A stretch of 64,000 nucleotides of DNA from Chondrus crispus (taxonomy: Eukaryota; Rhodophyta; Florideophyceae; Gigartinales; Gigartinaceae). The stretch lies in the NCBI RefSeq assembly GCF_000350225.1, contig NW_005178980.1:158389-222388 (forward strand). The letters are read 5' to 3'. The notes beneath the pieces are model-generated. The model did no database searches. It worked only from the letters and a program-made list of their open reading frames with translations, and was not told the origin of the DNA. Position numbers and translations under genes: made by a program. Of the stretch, positions 33,443 through 43,816 are shown one piece after another. The first letter of the stretch is position 1. Every line of letters begins with the position of its first letter.

Positions 33443-33492
33443 GCCTCCGGAAATAATTTTTTGTGCCAGAGTCATATTTTTCTTTTTGTGCA
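33443..33492 (+). repeat. Dispersed about 50-bp repeat, copy 2
   Basis: CCTCCGGAAATAATTTTTTG through CATATTTTTCTTTTT, inverse of 6,829-6,877. Confidence 0.6.
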
Positions 33493-33984
33493 TGAAGAGT
33501 TCTGTGTTGATTTTCTGGAGCCTAAACATACCCGCTAATCGCAGTACTATACGCCAGTGCGTGGTAGAAGTACGTGAAATAGAACTCTGGGACAAATATA
33601 AAATAGGAAAAGAAACAAAAAAGAGAAATAGACATGCAGAGAAGAGTTGCCAGCGAACATAGGGCGGAACGGGGCTGGGTGGGAAACAGAAATAGACATG
33701 CCTCAGAACGGAAACAGTGACCTCGGAGAAGGGCATATAAATGGAACGGCGACGGCGACGCTCGGCATACTGTCCTTACACTGTCAAAGCCGCTCGCTAC
33801 TCCCCGGATGATTCTTCACCCGCATACACATACAGGGGGGATCCTCAATAGTTCGCTTGGTCAATAGTTCGCTCTTCCGACAATGTCACGCCTTCTCAGA
33901 TGTGTACACGTGTATATAAATAGACCGGTGCGGCCGCCGCTTTCCTTCCGAAACCTGTTGGCAGTCCTTCTCCCACTGCGACCG

Positions 33985-34500
33985 AGAGCGTGACTGTGGT
34001 ATAACTACCTTCGTCCCGACCACTCGGGACGTGCGGGGGTTAGAGGTGAGGGAGCGCGCGACGCTGAGTTACCCACGCGCGGATAAAAACCGTACGGATG
34101 GACTCAAAAAGAGGGAAGGCTCACGTGGCCGGTGACGCGCAGCCGGTCGGTGGTGTTATAACCGGGCGGCCGGTCACGGGTTAGAAGCCCGAGCTAAAGG
34201 AAAACCCGAACGGTGTTAGCACTTAGCCGTAAAGGGAAGGGAGGCGAGTCCGCCTCCTCTTTACTGGGACGGGGCAGGTGCCACTGGTCTTAACCCCTAA
34301 GTGGGACGCCAGGACACCTGTCCCGCTACAGTAGCTGTTACTTACTGTATACCAGCTACTGTACACAATTAATGATTTTGTGCCATTAACTACTAATTAC
34401 TACTTATAACCGTACGGATTACACACGTGTGCCCGTGGCCACGCCAGCGGTTGTAGCATGTGTGACCCGCGGGGTACTACTGTACTCCGCTACGGGCGCG
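33985..34500 (+). repeat. Diverged terminal sequence, copy 1
   Basis: The reverse complement aligns in many blocks with 36,800-37,361, for example GGGGTTAAGACC followed by GGCACC, CTTCTAACCCGT, ACCGGCCA.GTGAGCC, and AGTTATNCCACAG at the outer end. Parts also resemble 41,940-42,150 in the same orientation (AATTAATG and CACACGTGTG). It is probably the terminal repeat of a DIRS-like family. Confidence 0.5.
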
Positions 34501-34558
34501 TGTAAGCCCGGTCGCTACAGTAGCACCCGCTCTTCCGTTCGGTTCACATCTCCCCGGG

Positions 34559-36415
34559 GTGGTCGTGGTACGCAATTGTACTACAGTGACCATTATCCCC
34601 TCTACATCTTCGCCCCTCGCAAGCGCCAACAAGGAGCGCAATGCCGTCAAACTCCGCACCCACGCCAAAAGCATACACAAAAGATTGGCACTTTCAGAAA
34701 AAGCGGATATTATCCACCAGTTATCTACTGGATCTACCGTGAGATATACAGCCTCTCGATTCGCCTGTAATCCACAAACAATTCAAAAGATCCGAAAGAA
34801 TTCTGTCAAACTTCTCGCTGCTGTGCAAGAGGGAACTCCCAACGCACAGTTGAAGGCACTCAAAGTCCCCAAATTTCCCGACATCGATGAGGCACTGTAC
34901 TAATTTGTGCAAATTGCTCGTGGAACAAAGCTACCCCTCTCAGGCTCGGTCCTTCGCTGTCGCAGCGTGCAAATTCGAGCCATCCTTCTGAAAAAGGACC
35001 ATACGCATGCAGAAATAAATCGCCTACAATCTTTCTCCGCCTCTCCAGCTTGGGTGACATCTTTCACACGGAGGCATGCACTGCGTTCTGTGAGACTACA
35101 CGGCGAGGGCGGAAGCGTTTCAGTTAGGGATGTTTCGGCTGGGATATGTCGTCTTCGAGAACATCTAGCAGATTTTGACGAAGAATTCATCTTCAATATG
35201 GATGAGACAGGCTTGTTCTTTAAGCTTTTCCCGAAGAAAACCGACGTTCTATCATATGAGGACAGCGATAAACTCAGAGGGACCAAGCATATGAAGGCCA
35301 CAGCACGTGTGTCCATCTATGTTTGTACAAATGCGACGGGTACATTGAAAGTGCCGATAAGCATTATTGGTACCGCCCAAAATCCCCGATGTTTCAGGAA
35401 AGGTCGCCCTGCCGTTCAGTACTTCAGGAAGAAGAATGCGTGGTCAGACTCTGTCACGTTTCGTAAATGTTTTTATTGTGGTTTTTTGCTCTTTATTCGC
35501 GGAAAACGTCGCAGAACGTGGCGCTCGTGATGGACAACTGTGGACCGCAGGGAACGGACCTCTTAGACGCGCGAGGGCAATTTTCAATTTTTACCCTTCC
35601 ACCGAAATGTACCTCTGTCTTCCAACCAATGGACATAGGGGTAACTGCAGCCTAGAAACTTAAATATAAGTCACGATTACTGGAGCTCATATCTGCCACA
35701 GTCGAAGACCGGGATGCTCTTCGCGAAGGAGCCAAAAACATGAAAGCGGGAATGAAAGGGCTGGATGAGGGTCATGACCCGCACATGTTAGATGTCTGTG
35801 ATTTAATTTTGGAAGCCTGGGAAGACCTTCCTGAGAGAACGATCGCCCGCTGTTGGATCAAGGCAGACATTCTGCCACGAGTTGCTAATAGCAAGCTGAT
35901 CGGTATTCACGGAAAAGTGAAGAGGGAAAACCGTTTATTGAAGCAGAAGATATCTCGGCTATCGCGACAATGTTTTCAAATATAAGACTTTACAGTGGAG
36001 AAGATGTGGCATCCGGTGCGGATTTTATTGACGCAGGTGATCTGCGTAGATGGGTTACGATTGAAGACGAGGAGCTTGTACGAGAGGCATTGGTCAATGA
36101 TTCGTTTGATGTGGTCGAGGAGTGTTTAAGGGGGAGCCAATCACGCAGGGGAACGCTGAAATCCAGGAAGACTCTGCGGATGAAATGCTAATTGTTGCAG
36201 AGAAACTATCACCGCTTGCTGATGTTGCGCAGTTGTTTGAGGGAGTGGAGTCTTTAGCGGAAAGGGCAAGTGTCGATACGGCCTGCGAAGGGCTTCGACG
36301 AGCAAAACGAGCATTTTCGAGGCCTACCGAGAGCAGACGAGGAAGAGAATACGTCAGACGCTCATTTCTGAGAATTTTGAGCAATAAAGTACATGTGGCA
36401 GCAGTGAGATCTTAA
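34559..36415 (+). pseudogene. Pogo/Tigger (CENP-B-like) DDE transposase, broken
   Basis: The N-terminal segment has a pogo-type helix-turn-helix (RLALSEKADIIHQLSTGSTV, then ASRFACNPQTIQKIRKN). A second DNA-binding region reads SPAWVTSFTRRHALRSVRLHG. The DDE core follows: FNMDETGLFFKL (first Asp), VALVMDNCGPQG (second Asp) and KCTSVFQPMDIGV (third Asp), then KAGMKGLD and a long acidic tail. Breaks: in-frame TAA at 34,901-34,903, a frameshift near 35,465-35,490 in a T-rich run, in-frame TAG at 35,653-35,655, and further shifts after 35,980. The family excises and inserts at TA. This copy cannot make a full protein. Confidence 0.82.
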
Positions 36416-36799
36416 CAGTTCGTTCTGTCTCTGTCAATAGTTCGTATTTCTGGATCCTGGCACGGGGGCGAACTATTGAGCGGTACCTACTGTACTGTGT
36501 ACAGTAACGCGAAGGGTCCAGTTGAAGCGGAGGGGCCAGGCGCAGCGTGAAGGTGGCCAAAGAACCACTCCGACAAGCCGGTGATAACAATGCGGCTGTT
36601 GAAGTAGACGGAAAACATCCGTTCAGACGACCAATCAAGACGGTACATAATCCAAAGCTTCGGGTAATGTAAATTGAGGAGCTTGTAGTATAACGACCGT
36701 CGCGCGCGGGGAGGTTATTAACCGTGCGGCCGTGCACGGTGCACACGTGGGTGGGTGTGCCCACGTGTAGGGAGCGCGCGCGTGTACCGACCGGTCGTG

Positions 36800-37361
36800 T
36801 CGTTGCGCACGTGCACAGTAGCACACGTGTCGTCCGAGCAGTAGTCTACGCGTGTTACGTGTGCGCGTTAGCACACGTCTCGTCCGTGCGGTAGTCTGTA
36901 AGCAACACGCGTGTACAGTAGTGCACACGTGTAGTAGCAGCGTCCGTGCGGTAGTAGTAATTATGGCGCTAGCTTTTCAATTGTGTACATTACCCGGCGA
37001 GCACTAGGCAGCAGGTACTGTACTACCGTACTGGGACAGGAGTCCGAGGCGTCCCTCTGAGGGGTTAAGACCTGGCACCCGTCCCCACCAGTAAACTGGG
37101 GCAAGCTCGCCCCCGTCCCTTTCGTCCCTACATACGTCGGTTTCGGTTGTCTATCGCGCGCGCTGGCTTCTAACCCGTTACCGGTCGCTCCCGTTCACGC
37201 ACCACGGAGCGACTGCGCGTAACCGGCCAGTGAGCCACTCCTTTTTCGCGAGATCGTCCGATCGGTTCAATTAGCGCGTCGCGTCCGCACCGCGTGCTCC
37301 CTCGCTAAAGCCTCCTCCTCTTACCCAACCCAGGGCGAAGAGGAGTTATCCCACAGAGCTC
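36800..37361 (-). repeat. Diverged terminal sequence, copy 2 (inverted)
   Basis: Inverse relative of 33,985-34,500. It directly adjoins the truncated tyrosine recombinase of the DIRS-like element, which suggests it is that element's downstream terminal repeat. The outer part (about 36,760-36,970) has imperfect tandem repeats of CACACGT and GTCCGTGCGGTAGT words. Confidence 0.5.
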
Positions 37362-38242
37362 ATTAACCCCCCGATGCGCGGACTATGAGAGCCATAGTTG
37401 GCACCAGACGGCGGGACAGCGTTCACAAGCCCGAGCGCCCGGGACACAGCGGGAGCGAGGTGAGCAGTACCCCATCGGCTGGTAATACTTAGATCGAAGA
37501 GACCCGCGGATACCGGGTGCATGGAAACCCAGCAAAGTAGTAGGGCGTCCGTGTCCGAGCCCTGCGGCCAGGACGGACTCCGAGCGTAAGATAGGATGAG
37601 CGGTTAGCGGAGCGATTTCCCCTTCCGGTGTCTCAGATGCGCTGTGAATCTCTCCGGCGTGACTGACACATCCGTAGGTGCGACGTATGCCACGGTAACG
37701 GCGCGGCAATGGAAGGTAAAGGAAAATATAACCGCGGCACACGCCCCAACATTCTCGACATCACTGGCCATCAGGCCAAATTCCAGCACACGTTTCATCA
37801 CATCAGCCCCACATCTAACCCGGACCAACTGCTTGGGGTCGGTCTGTTCCTCTTTGTTCGCGAAGGCTTGTAACAAGTCCTTGACTGAGAGGGTCAGAGT
37901 GGGGGACGCAGACCCATGGCTGATATGATACCGCGACACTGCCGAGACGTATTGCGTCGCTGAGGCAGCACTCACCCTTCCCTCGAGTGACAGGTCGCCA
38001 ATTTATGCGAGAACATCCCCTTTTTCGGCCGGCAGCGGCACCATTAGCTCCTCATCTCGGAAAGCCAGCCACTTACGAATCTGACTCGATCGGTTCGTCC
38101 ACGTGCGCTTCCTCCAACCGAAGTTGGCCAACAGCGACGCTACCTCCTCGGCGCCCCCAGTAGGCGTATACGTACCCGCTCTTGACAACACCGAAGCAAC
38201 AATCCCCTTCTTCCAACTCTCCCTATCCGATCTGTGCGACAA
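37361..38242 (-). pseudogene. DIRS tyrosine recombinase, broken and truncated
   Basis: Read from 38,242 leftwards in one frame. The core-binding domain has RKRTWTNRSSQIRKWLAF and SAASATQYVSAVSRYHISHG. The catalytic domain reaches the HxxR box in SGANYGSHSPRIGG (His codon at 37,385-37,387), close to the DIRS consensus. The frame then ends within 10 codons as it enters the terminal repeat, so the C-terminal tyrosine nucleophile is missing. In-frame stops occur at 38,003-38,005 (TAA) and 37,604-37,606 (TAA). The enzyme would have integrated a circular cDNA. Confidence 0.75.
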
Positions 38243-38403
38243 CCATGGGCCAAGCGTCCCCCTTGCCCTCTCTGCCGCCCAGCACCGGAGAATGGGCGCC
38301 TGGGTGCATGACCTGAACGCGACGCGCTAACGCGCCCAAGCGCGCGTACTATGCTTGCGCCGGCCAATTCGGAGCGAACAAGACACCTCGACCACCCTCT
38401 GCC

Positions 38404-40087
38404 TCAATTTTGCGAACTACCACCGGCAGCAGGTCGAAGGGCGGATTCCATAGCCGCCCCTTCCCGTCTCCCCAATCCTCTTGCATCTGCGTCGATAGGT
38501 ACTTCCGTCGCGCCACCATGGTCTCCCCCAGTGGCCGGCTTGAACACCGGGTGATCCACACCATACTCCGCCTGTATGGATTGTATCAATTCCGAAGTTG
38601 CGCGAACATCGCCCGGGTCCCATGTGCGGGACAGCGTGTCGGCGAAGCGGTTGACGGCGGACGGAATCCAACGCGCCTCCAGGCGCACGCCCAATACTCG
38701 CAGGAGAGCTTCCAACTTCCGCAGTTCCGTCATCATCTCCTTCCACGCCGAAACCATCGCGTTGAGTATGTAGACCACGGCCTGGTTGTCCTCGCGCAAC
38801 AGGATTCGTCGCATCCGGGGGTTGGATACGTAGTGGGCGAAGTGTCGGTACAACAAGAGTCGGACGGCTTTCAACTCTCGCAAAGTGATCGACTGCGCTC
38901 GATCGTCCGCCTTCCACAAAACCCCTCCCTCCCACAAACCCAGCAATCCTTGCCCCATATCGAATCCCAACGTGCCACCGTAGCCCACATCCGCTGCGTC
39001 GCTGTGCATCGCCAGGTGCGGGTCGAGTCGTACGAGATCGCGTCCTTCCCCTGATTAATGAACGCCAATAACGAAGGTCCGTGAGCGACTGCCGACTCAA
39101 CCGCACCTTCCCACCTCTCTCTCTCAACTGACTGGTGTCGGTGTCTCGCCCCCTCATCTTACCGGCTCCTTGGGATACTCTTTTGTCGCCATCCATCAAG
39201 CCTGGATACCATGCCGTAGCTCCGCGCCCGCACCCCCGTGCGCTTCGCGCCTCGTCGTTGCGGATAAGTTTCGGGCAGCACCACCTGGAGCTTGCGGGCT
39301 TGCTCCGGAGTGCCACCTTCCAACTTGATCCTCGCTCCTTGCGTCCCGTGAGAGACATGTCGAAGTATATGGAGCGCGTGAAAAAGTGGGCGAGGGGTAC
39401 GGCGAGCGACAATGAAACGCACACGCCGCAGAAATGCCTTAGAAACCTGACCGACACCAACCGTCTAGACCTCTGAGCCAACAACAAGATCCTCTTCCCC
39501 AGCACAGGCACCTTCCTTACCTTGGCATCCGACACATATATTTTCATCGCTTCCGTGTCCATGTGCATCCCTAGGTGATCCAGTTGGCGACTCCCTTCCC
39601 AACAACCCTTCGTTCCATGGCGCACAATACCCAACCTTCCAAACAGCGCCGAGAGCCACATCCGCGCGCTTTTGCAATCCTCCCGTGTTGAAGGGCGCCC
39701 ATACCGACAAGGTGTTACCAAAAAGTCGTCGATATACGGCCGCACCCTGTAGCCCAATTTCTCCCGCATGTGGCGCACCAGAGGGCGGAACAACTTGGTG
39801 AACCACAGCACAGAGCACCCCCATCCAAAGGAGAGAGCGACTCAACGGTAGAAACAACCCCCGTAGCGGAACACGAAGAAATCGCGCATGTCCGGATGCA
39901 AGTAGAAGTGCCGGTATCCTGTCTGCAGATCCCATGACATCAACATGTCGTTCTTCTGAATGTCCGCCGCGAACGAGGGAATTGTCTCCATCTTGATGCT
40001 CCCCTTCGGCCAGTGCTTGCTCTGCCGGTGGAAGTTGAGGACAAACCTCCCCTTCCCTTCTGCCCCCTCCCCTTGCCACAACAACAA
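38404..40087 (-). pseudogene. DIRS reverse transcriptase and RNase H, broken
   Basis: RT motifs from right to left: GRFVLNFHRQSKHWPKG, MSWDLQTGYRHFYLHPDM, FFVFRYGG, FGWGCSVLWFTK, the catalytic RPYIDDFLV, and HLGMHMDTEAMKIYV. The RT-RNase H linker has VRLSRQSLTDLRYWRSLI. RNase H has MHSDAADVGYGGTLGFDMG, SITLRELKAVRLLL, LLREDNQAVVYIL and the end ARWIPSAVNRFADTLSR. An in-frame TGA at 39,842-39,844 replaces a sense codon between FYR and VALSFGWG. At least one frameshift lies near 39,010-39,060 between linker and RNase H. Confidence 0.8.
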
Positions 40088-40124
40088 ACGCCGACGAAAC
40101 CAGCCTTCCCGCGGCTAAAATTCC

Positions 40125-41081
40125 CTACGCATCTTCCCGCCCGATCTCCTCCAACACCGCTCGCAAACATCCTTCCTCCAAGTCCTTCGTCGCAAAGGCC
40201 GTGTCTTCTTCCGTCTGGGGGAGTTCCGACAGCATCAATCCATCCGTAAACGGCTTCCCGGGCATGTCCCGGATACCGTATCGGACTGCCCGGACGAGAT
40301 AGTCCGACGCCTTGAGCCCCGATGACCATACGTCGGCCCTCGTAGACGTCACTCGCCACAAAGGTAGTCCCCCGGCCACCTTTGCTTCCGCTTTGCCCCT
40401 TAGGGCGCCCGTTACTCGACCGGGCGGGCCCTCGGGGCCCGCCCCATCCCCATAGCCGCGTCCGCTCGCCCTCCCCAATCTTGCTTTGGCGAGCTGCTTT
40501 GCGTCCTCAATCTCAAACTTAGATGTGAGGGCCACCCGTGCTGTACGGTAAGATTCGGAGAACACCGCATCCTGTCCCTGTTCGACAAGAAAGGACATCT
40601 GTCTTGCCATCTCAATTCCTTGATCCGTCAGATCCCGGAAGTACTAGGCGCGCATCGACAGTACCTCCAACGCAGCCTTGAACGAGTTCTGCGCCAAAGT
40701 CAACCTCCTCCCGAGATCGTGCAGTTCTCTATCTTGTCCCTTAGCCACTTCCAACGCAGCCAAGCCAAGCTCCGTCCACACTCCTGCCGGGTTGGTGTAC
40801 TCCCATTCTTTCGCGGATCGTCGGTCCTTGGACGGCAGCTCGGAGAGGAATGCATCTGCAGTGGGCTTAAAGTACCCCATATAGGTTACCGGCACGTGCG
40901 GCCCCCTTTCAAAAACACTCCCCTCGCCAACCAACTTTAGAGAATTCAAATCCATGACGACAGCGCCGTAATCACGACGTTCCGGATTTTCAGTCGCCCA
41001 CGCGGCCTGCACCGCCACCCCCGCCGTAGGCGGGTGTAGTGCAATGTGCCCGGCAGGCCGCGAACGCAGTCCGACGGTCAA
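40125..41081 (-). pseudogene. DIRS gag-like ORF1 with one in-frame stop
   Basis: About 319 codons in a single frame broken by TAG at 40,644-40,646. No zinc finger is seen. The protein has helical stretches (LGLAALEVAKGQDRELHDLG, EMARQMSFLVEQGQDAV) of the kind seen in DIRS gag proteins. Assigned by position upstream of the RT; the sequence alone does not prove a capsid role. Confidence 0.55.
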
Positions 41082-41420
41082 ACAAAAAGAAGAAAAGCAA
41101 CAACAGCAACAACCACTGCCGATGGCACGCGCTACGGAGCGTTCGAGACTCCCTTTCCCCTTGTGTGGGCTTGCGGCCCACGGTAGCTCAACTCCGACGG
41201 GGGGGGTAAGGAAAGATGCCCGGCCCGGCAGGATAATGGTGGTAGAGACTTGTGAAGACTTGAGTGCTCGACGAGTGCGGGTTGGGCTTGTCTACGAGGA
41301 TGTAACCGCGGTTCGCTGGGTTGTAAGGCCAATGCTCGACGAGCGTCTTCAGCACCTTGGGTATAATTCAAGGTCTTCGACGGGGGCTTGTTCAGCACTA
41401 CCCGACGGGATCGTAACCGT

Positions 41421-41615
41421 GTAGCAACGCTACTACCGACGTGTTGCCCGATGGCTAAAAACACCCTCACGAGCGCGATCGCAATCGCGGTAGGTGGTAC
41501 CAACTCTGTCTTGTACAGTAAGACCTTCGACGGAGGCGTCGTTGCAACAGCCTTTCGACAGAACTTGAAACAGTAGCAACGCTACACAACGTGTTGCCCG
41601 ATGGCTAAAACACCT
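41421..41615. repeat. Direct repeat in the DIRS leader, period about 152 bp
   Basis: GTAGCAACGCTAC followed by GTGTTGCCCGATGGCTAAAA occurs at 41,421-41,465 and 41,573-41,615. Intervening sequence is also partly similar (CCTTCGACGG or TCTTCGACGG words). Confidence 0.65.
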
Positions 41616-41693
41616 ACACCGGATCGGTCGCAACCAACTCCAGTGGAACCAACACAATTAAGGGAAAAATAGAGGTAGAGATAGGAAAGAGTA

Positions 41694-41950
41694 GGGAAAT
41701 AAAGGAAAAAGAAAAGGGAACCCCCGAGCGCAAAGGATGCCGTAGGCTTAGGTAAAAGGGAGCGTCTTGGTAGAGACGGACTTCGACCAAGGCGACATTC
41801 AACTCTGGCAACTCGGGTTCGATTGGGAAATAAAGGAAAAGGAAAGGGGACGCCCGAGCCCTGAAGGATGCCGTAGGCTTAGGTAAAAGGGAGCGTCTTG
41901 GTAGAGACGGACTTCGACCAAGGCGACATTCAACTCCGGCAACTCGGGTT
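41694..41950. repeat. Two-copy 126-bp direct repeat (period 131)
   Basis: GGGAAATAAAGGAAAA through CAACTCGGGTT at 41,694-41,819 is repeated at 41,825-41,950 with few changes. It lies at the upstream end of the DIRS-like element, where such families often have split or internal direct repeats. Confidence 0.85.
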
Positions 41951-42150
41951 ACCTTTACTGACTTGGTGGTCAGAGGGCTAAGTTATATATCGCCCCGCCG
42001 GAGCCGCTACAGTGGCTCGCGGCGCTAGATCCTAGATCTAATCTAGTGTCAGCAAAATTAATGCCAACTAATTAACTAAATAAAATAAAATAATTAAAAA
42101 TTAAAACTTAAAACTGTGCAATTATTCACACGTGTGTCCCCCAACCCGGA
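41940..42150 (+). repeat. Diverged terminal sequence, copy 3
   Basis: Shares TTTACTG, CCGCTACAGT, AATTAATGCCAACTAATTA and CACACGTGTG blocks in order with 33,985-34,500. Similarity is patchy and needs alignment. Confidence 0.4.
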
Positions 42151-42297
42151 CTACTTTTCATATCCAAATATTTTCCTTTCTTTTCACCCCCCTTTTCAGG
42201 TGCGTATTGCACTACATATCCCCCTTCCGAGCGCTCTTGTACGCCGCTCCGCCATCGTATAATCTCCTCGCCGTTTCTCTCATAACCCTACACCGCC

Positions 42298-43009
42298 ATG
42301 TCCAGTAATCGGTGAAAGTGCAAGAGCAAGACGGGCCCCATGTTTCCTTCATCCCCGAGCCACTCGAGTGGTGGTACTAAACGCAAGCGCCACGGCGTGG
42401 GCTTTTCTTCCACTTCCCACGACCCTCTAAGTCTTCCTTCCATCCCTCGATTACCCCCTGATTCCCAACATGCTGGCCCTGTTGTCCACATCGATTCCAA
42501 TCCTAACGCTCCGTCCTCGCGTCGATAACCTGCTGCGTCGGAGCTCCACGATAAGGCCATGCGCCTTAATCCTGAGCTTTTTGCTTCCGCTAAATGGTTC
42601 TCAGTGATCGGTGTATGCGCCTTCGATGACATCGCTTACTCGTTCGCCGATGGCGCCGGTATGCTTCCAGGACAAATCCCCCTTCAAGCTATCCGGTCTT
42701 TCGATTGGTTGGCTCGCATCGCCATTCCTCCCTCCATTTTGTGTCACACTCCGCCTCGCGGTCGTGCGGTGTTATCTACCCGCTTCATGACCGCTGTGTG
42801 TGACAGGCTTGAGCTGCCATTGACGCAGGATCTCATCCCTGACGAATTCGGTTGTGACACGTGGCAGTTTCGCACCGAGGGCGAGCGGTCGTACCTCGAT
42901 AACATGCTGGCCTGGACCTCCGATAACCCTCCTCGTGAAGCTAACCGCCTTCGGGTCAACCAACGGACCGTCTCGGGCGACGCTATGATGTGGACCAACG
43001 CCATAATTC
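42298..43009 (+). pseudogene. ORF of unknown family, 5' part, interrupted by the Gypsy element
   Basis: In one frame from the ATG at 42,298, with in-frame stops at 42,313-42,315 (TGA) and 42,526-42,528 (TAA), then open for 160 codons up to the Gypsy insertion. The insertion splits a codon: the frame resumes at 63,656, just past the duplicated AATTC, and stays open to the window end. Joined, it aligns with the antisense ORF inside the Gypsy element (61,096-62,772): DTWQFRTEGERSYL with DTWAYRSDADRGYV, WTNAII with WREAIL, and more in the 3' part. No known domain recognised. It is either an old copy of the element-borne ORF or a host gene of the same family. Confidence 0.6.
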
Positions 43010-43710
43010 TGTAGAGCACTGACCACCCCGCGCAATCGCGGTGCTGTACTGTAGCACACGCGGAATGCGTCACTATCATAAGTGAGATATGCACCACGTA
43101 TAACCGTGTATCCAAACCCCCGCTCGTGTTCGGGTGTAAGCTCCATGGAGCCCTGTCGAAGTACTGACAGTTCTATCCACGTGTACCCGTGTTATTCCTC
43201 ACGTTAATCGTGTCATTCCCCACGTGTAGTGGTTGTCATACCTCCCCCAAGAGGAGTTTCTCCGGCCATCGCCGCCGTCGTTCAATTTAGTAATTTTAGT
43301 TTAATTAGTTATCGTTCCGACGTCGGCTAGTATGTAGCCGACGTCCGACCCTAAGTAAATCCTCACGAAGCTTTGGGTCTGCAACTCGGGTTTCTGGAAC
43401 GGAGTCGTAGCCTCGCGTCGGTCCCCGTCCCACGACGGTACCCTGCGAGCCATCTACGTCCCGATTCCCTCCTGTCTCTACCGCGCGCGTCGTCCCGCCA
43501 CGCCCGGCTCTCCGCGCGACAGCTGTCCCTACCGCTCCGCCCCTCCTGGGATCTGTTTTCCCACTTTTTCCCTTACTTTCCCTACTGCGCTTCGCGCCCG
43601 GCCCCGTACCGGTCCCTTACGGGTGGTCTTCCGATAACCCCCTACACGCGCCCCCGAACGCGCGCGCTCTGCCAGAGGGGGATCCCACCCTTCCCCCTCA
43701 GTGCACGACA
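43010..43710 (+). repeat. 5' LTR of the Gypsy element
   Basis: 701 bp, TG...CA ends. It contains an 11-bp inverted repeat at 43,319-43,345 and AT-rich TTTAATTAGTTATCG just before it, a plausible promoter region. Confidence 0.95.
43319..43345. repeat. LTR hairpin
   Basis: GACGTCGGCTA, five-base loop, TAGCCGACGTC. It is conserved in both LTRs (second copy near 63,263-63,289) and may act in RNA processing or as a protein site. Confidence 0.75.
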
Positions 43711-43713
43711 TTT

Positions 43714-43731
43714 TGGTCTCCCGACCTAGAA
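43714..43731 (+). other. Gypsy primer binding site
   Basis: TGGTCTCCCGACCTAG starts three bases after the LTR. TGG complements the CCA end of a tRNA, and the following 12 bases would pair with an acceptor stem reading TCGGGAG. I cannot name the tRNA. Confidence 0.6.
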
Positions 43732-43816
43732 GTCTACGGAGTGTCCCTTATCACTTACCGTTTTTGGTCCTAGGTGTTCTATCTCTGTTTCAACAGGTTT
43801 CGACAAGCTCAAGGCT

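Larger units (their letters stand above)
33845..36479 (+). mobile_element. Candidate pogo/Tigger element bounded by TCAATAGTTCG repeats
   Basis: The 12-mer TCAATAGTTCGC lies at 33,845-33,856 and 33,861-33,872. A direct copy (last base T) lies at 36,434-36,445, and an inverted copy lies at 36,468-36,479. They surround a broken pogo-type transposase. Paired subterminal motifs are usual for pogo-like elements, but a clean TA duplication is not visible, so exact ends are uncertain. Confidence 0.5.
36900..42160 (-). mobile_element. DIRS-like retrotransposon, degenerate
   Basis: On the minus strand the order is gag-like ORF (41.1-40.1 kb), reverse transcriptase, RNase H (to 38.4 kb) and tyrosine recombinase (38.2-37.36 kb). 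RT linked to a tyrosine recombinase rather than a DDE integrase defines DIRS-type elements. Related terminal sequences in opposite orientation lie at the two sides (36.8-37.36 and 41.9-42.15 kb). Limits are approximate. Confidence 0.72.

Noticed and set aside
37399..37412. TTGGCACCAGACGG as an LTR primer binding site
   Set aside because: On the minus strand these bases encode the conserved SGANYGSHS block of the tyrosine recombinase; no LTR end adjoins.
38410..39054. Plus-strand 214-codon frame opposite the DIRS RNase H
   Set aside because: A shadow of the minus-strand RNase H/RT coding region, with no independent motif.
43373..43729. 118-codon ORF inside the Gypsy LTR
   Set aside because: Lies within the LTR, repeated in the second copy, with composition dictated by GC-rich LTR sequence.
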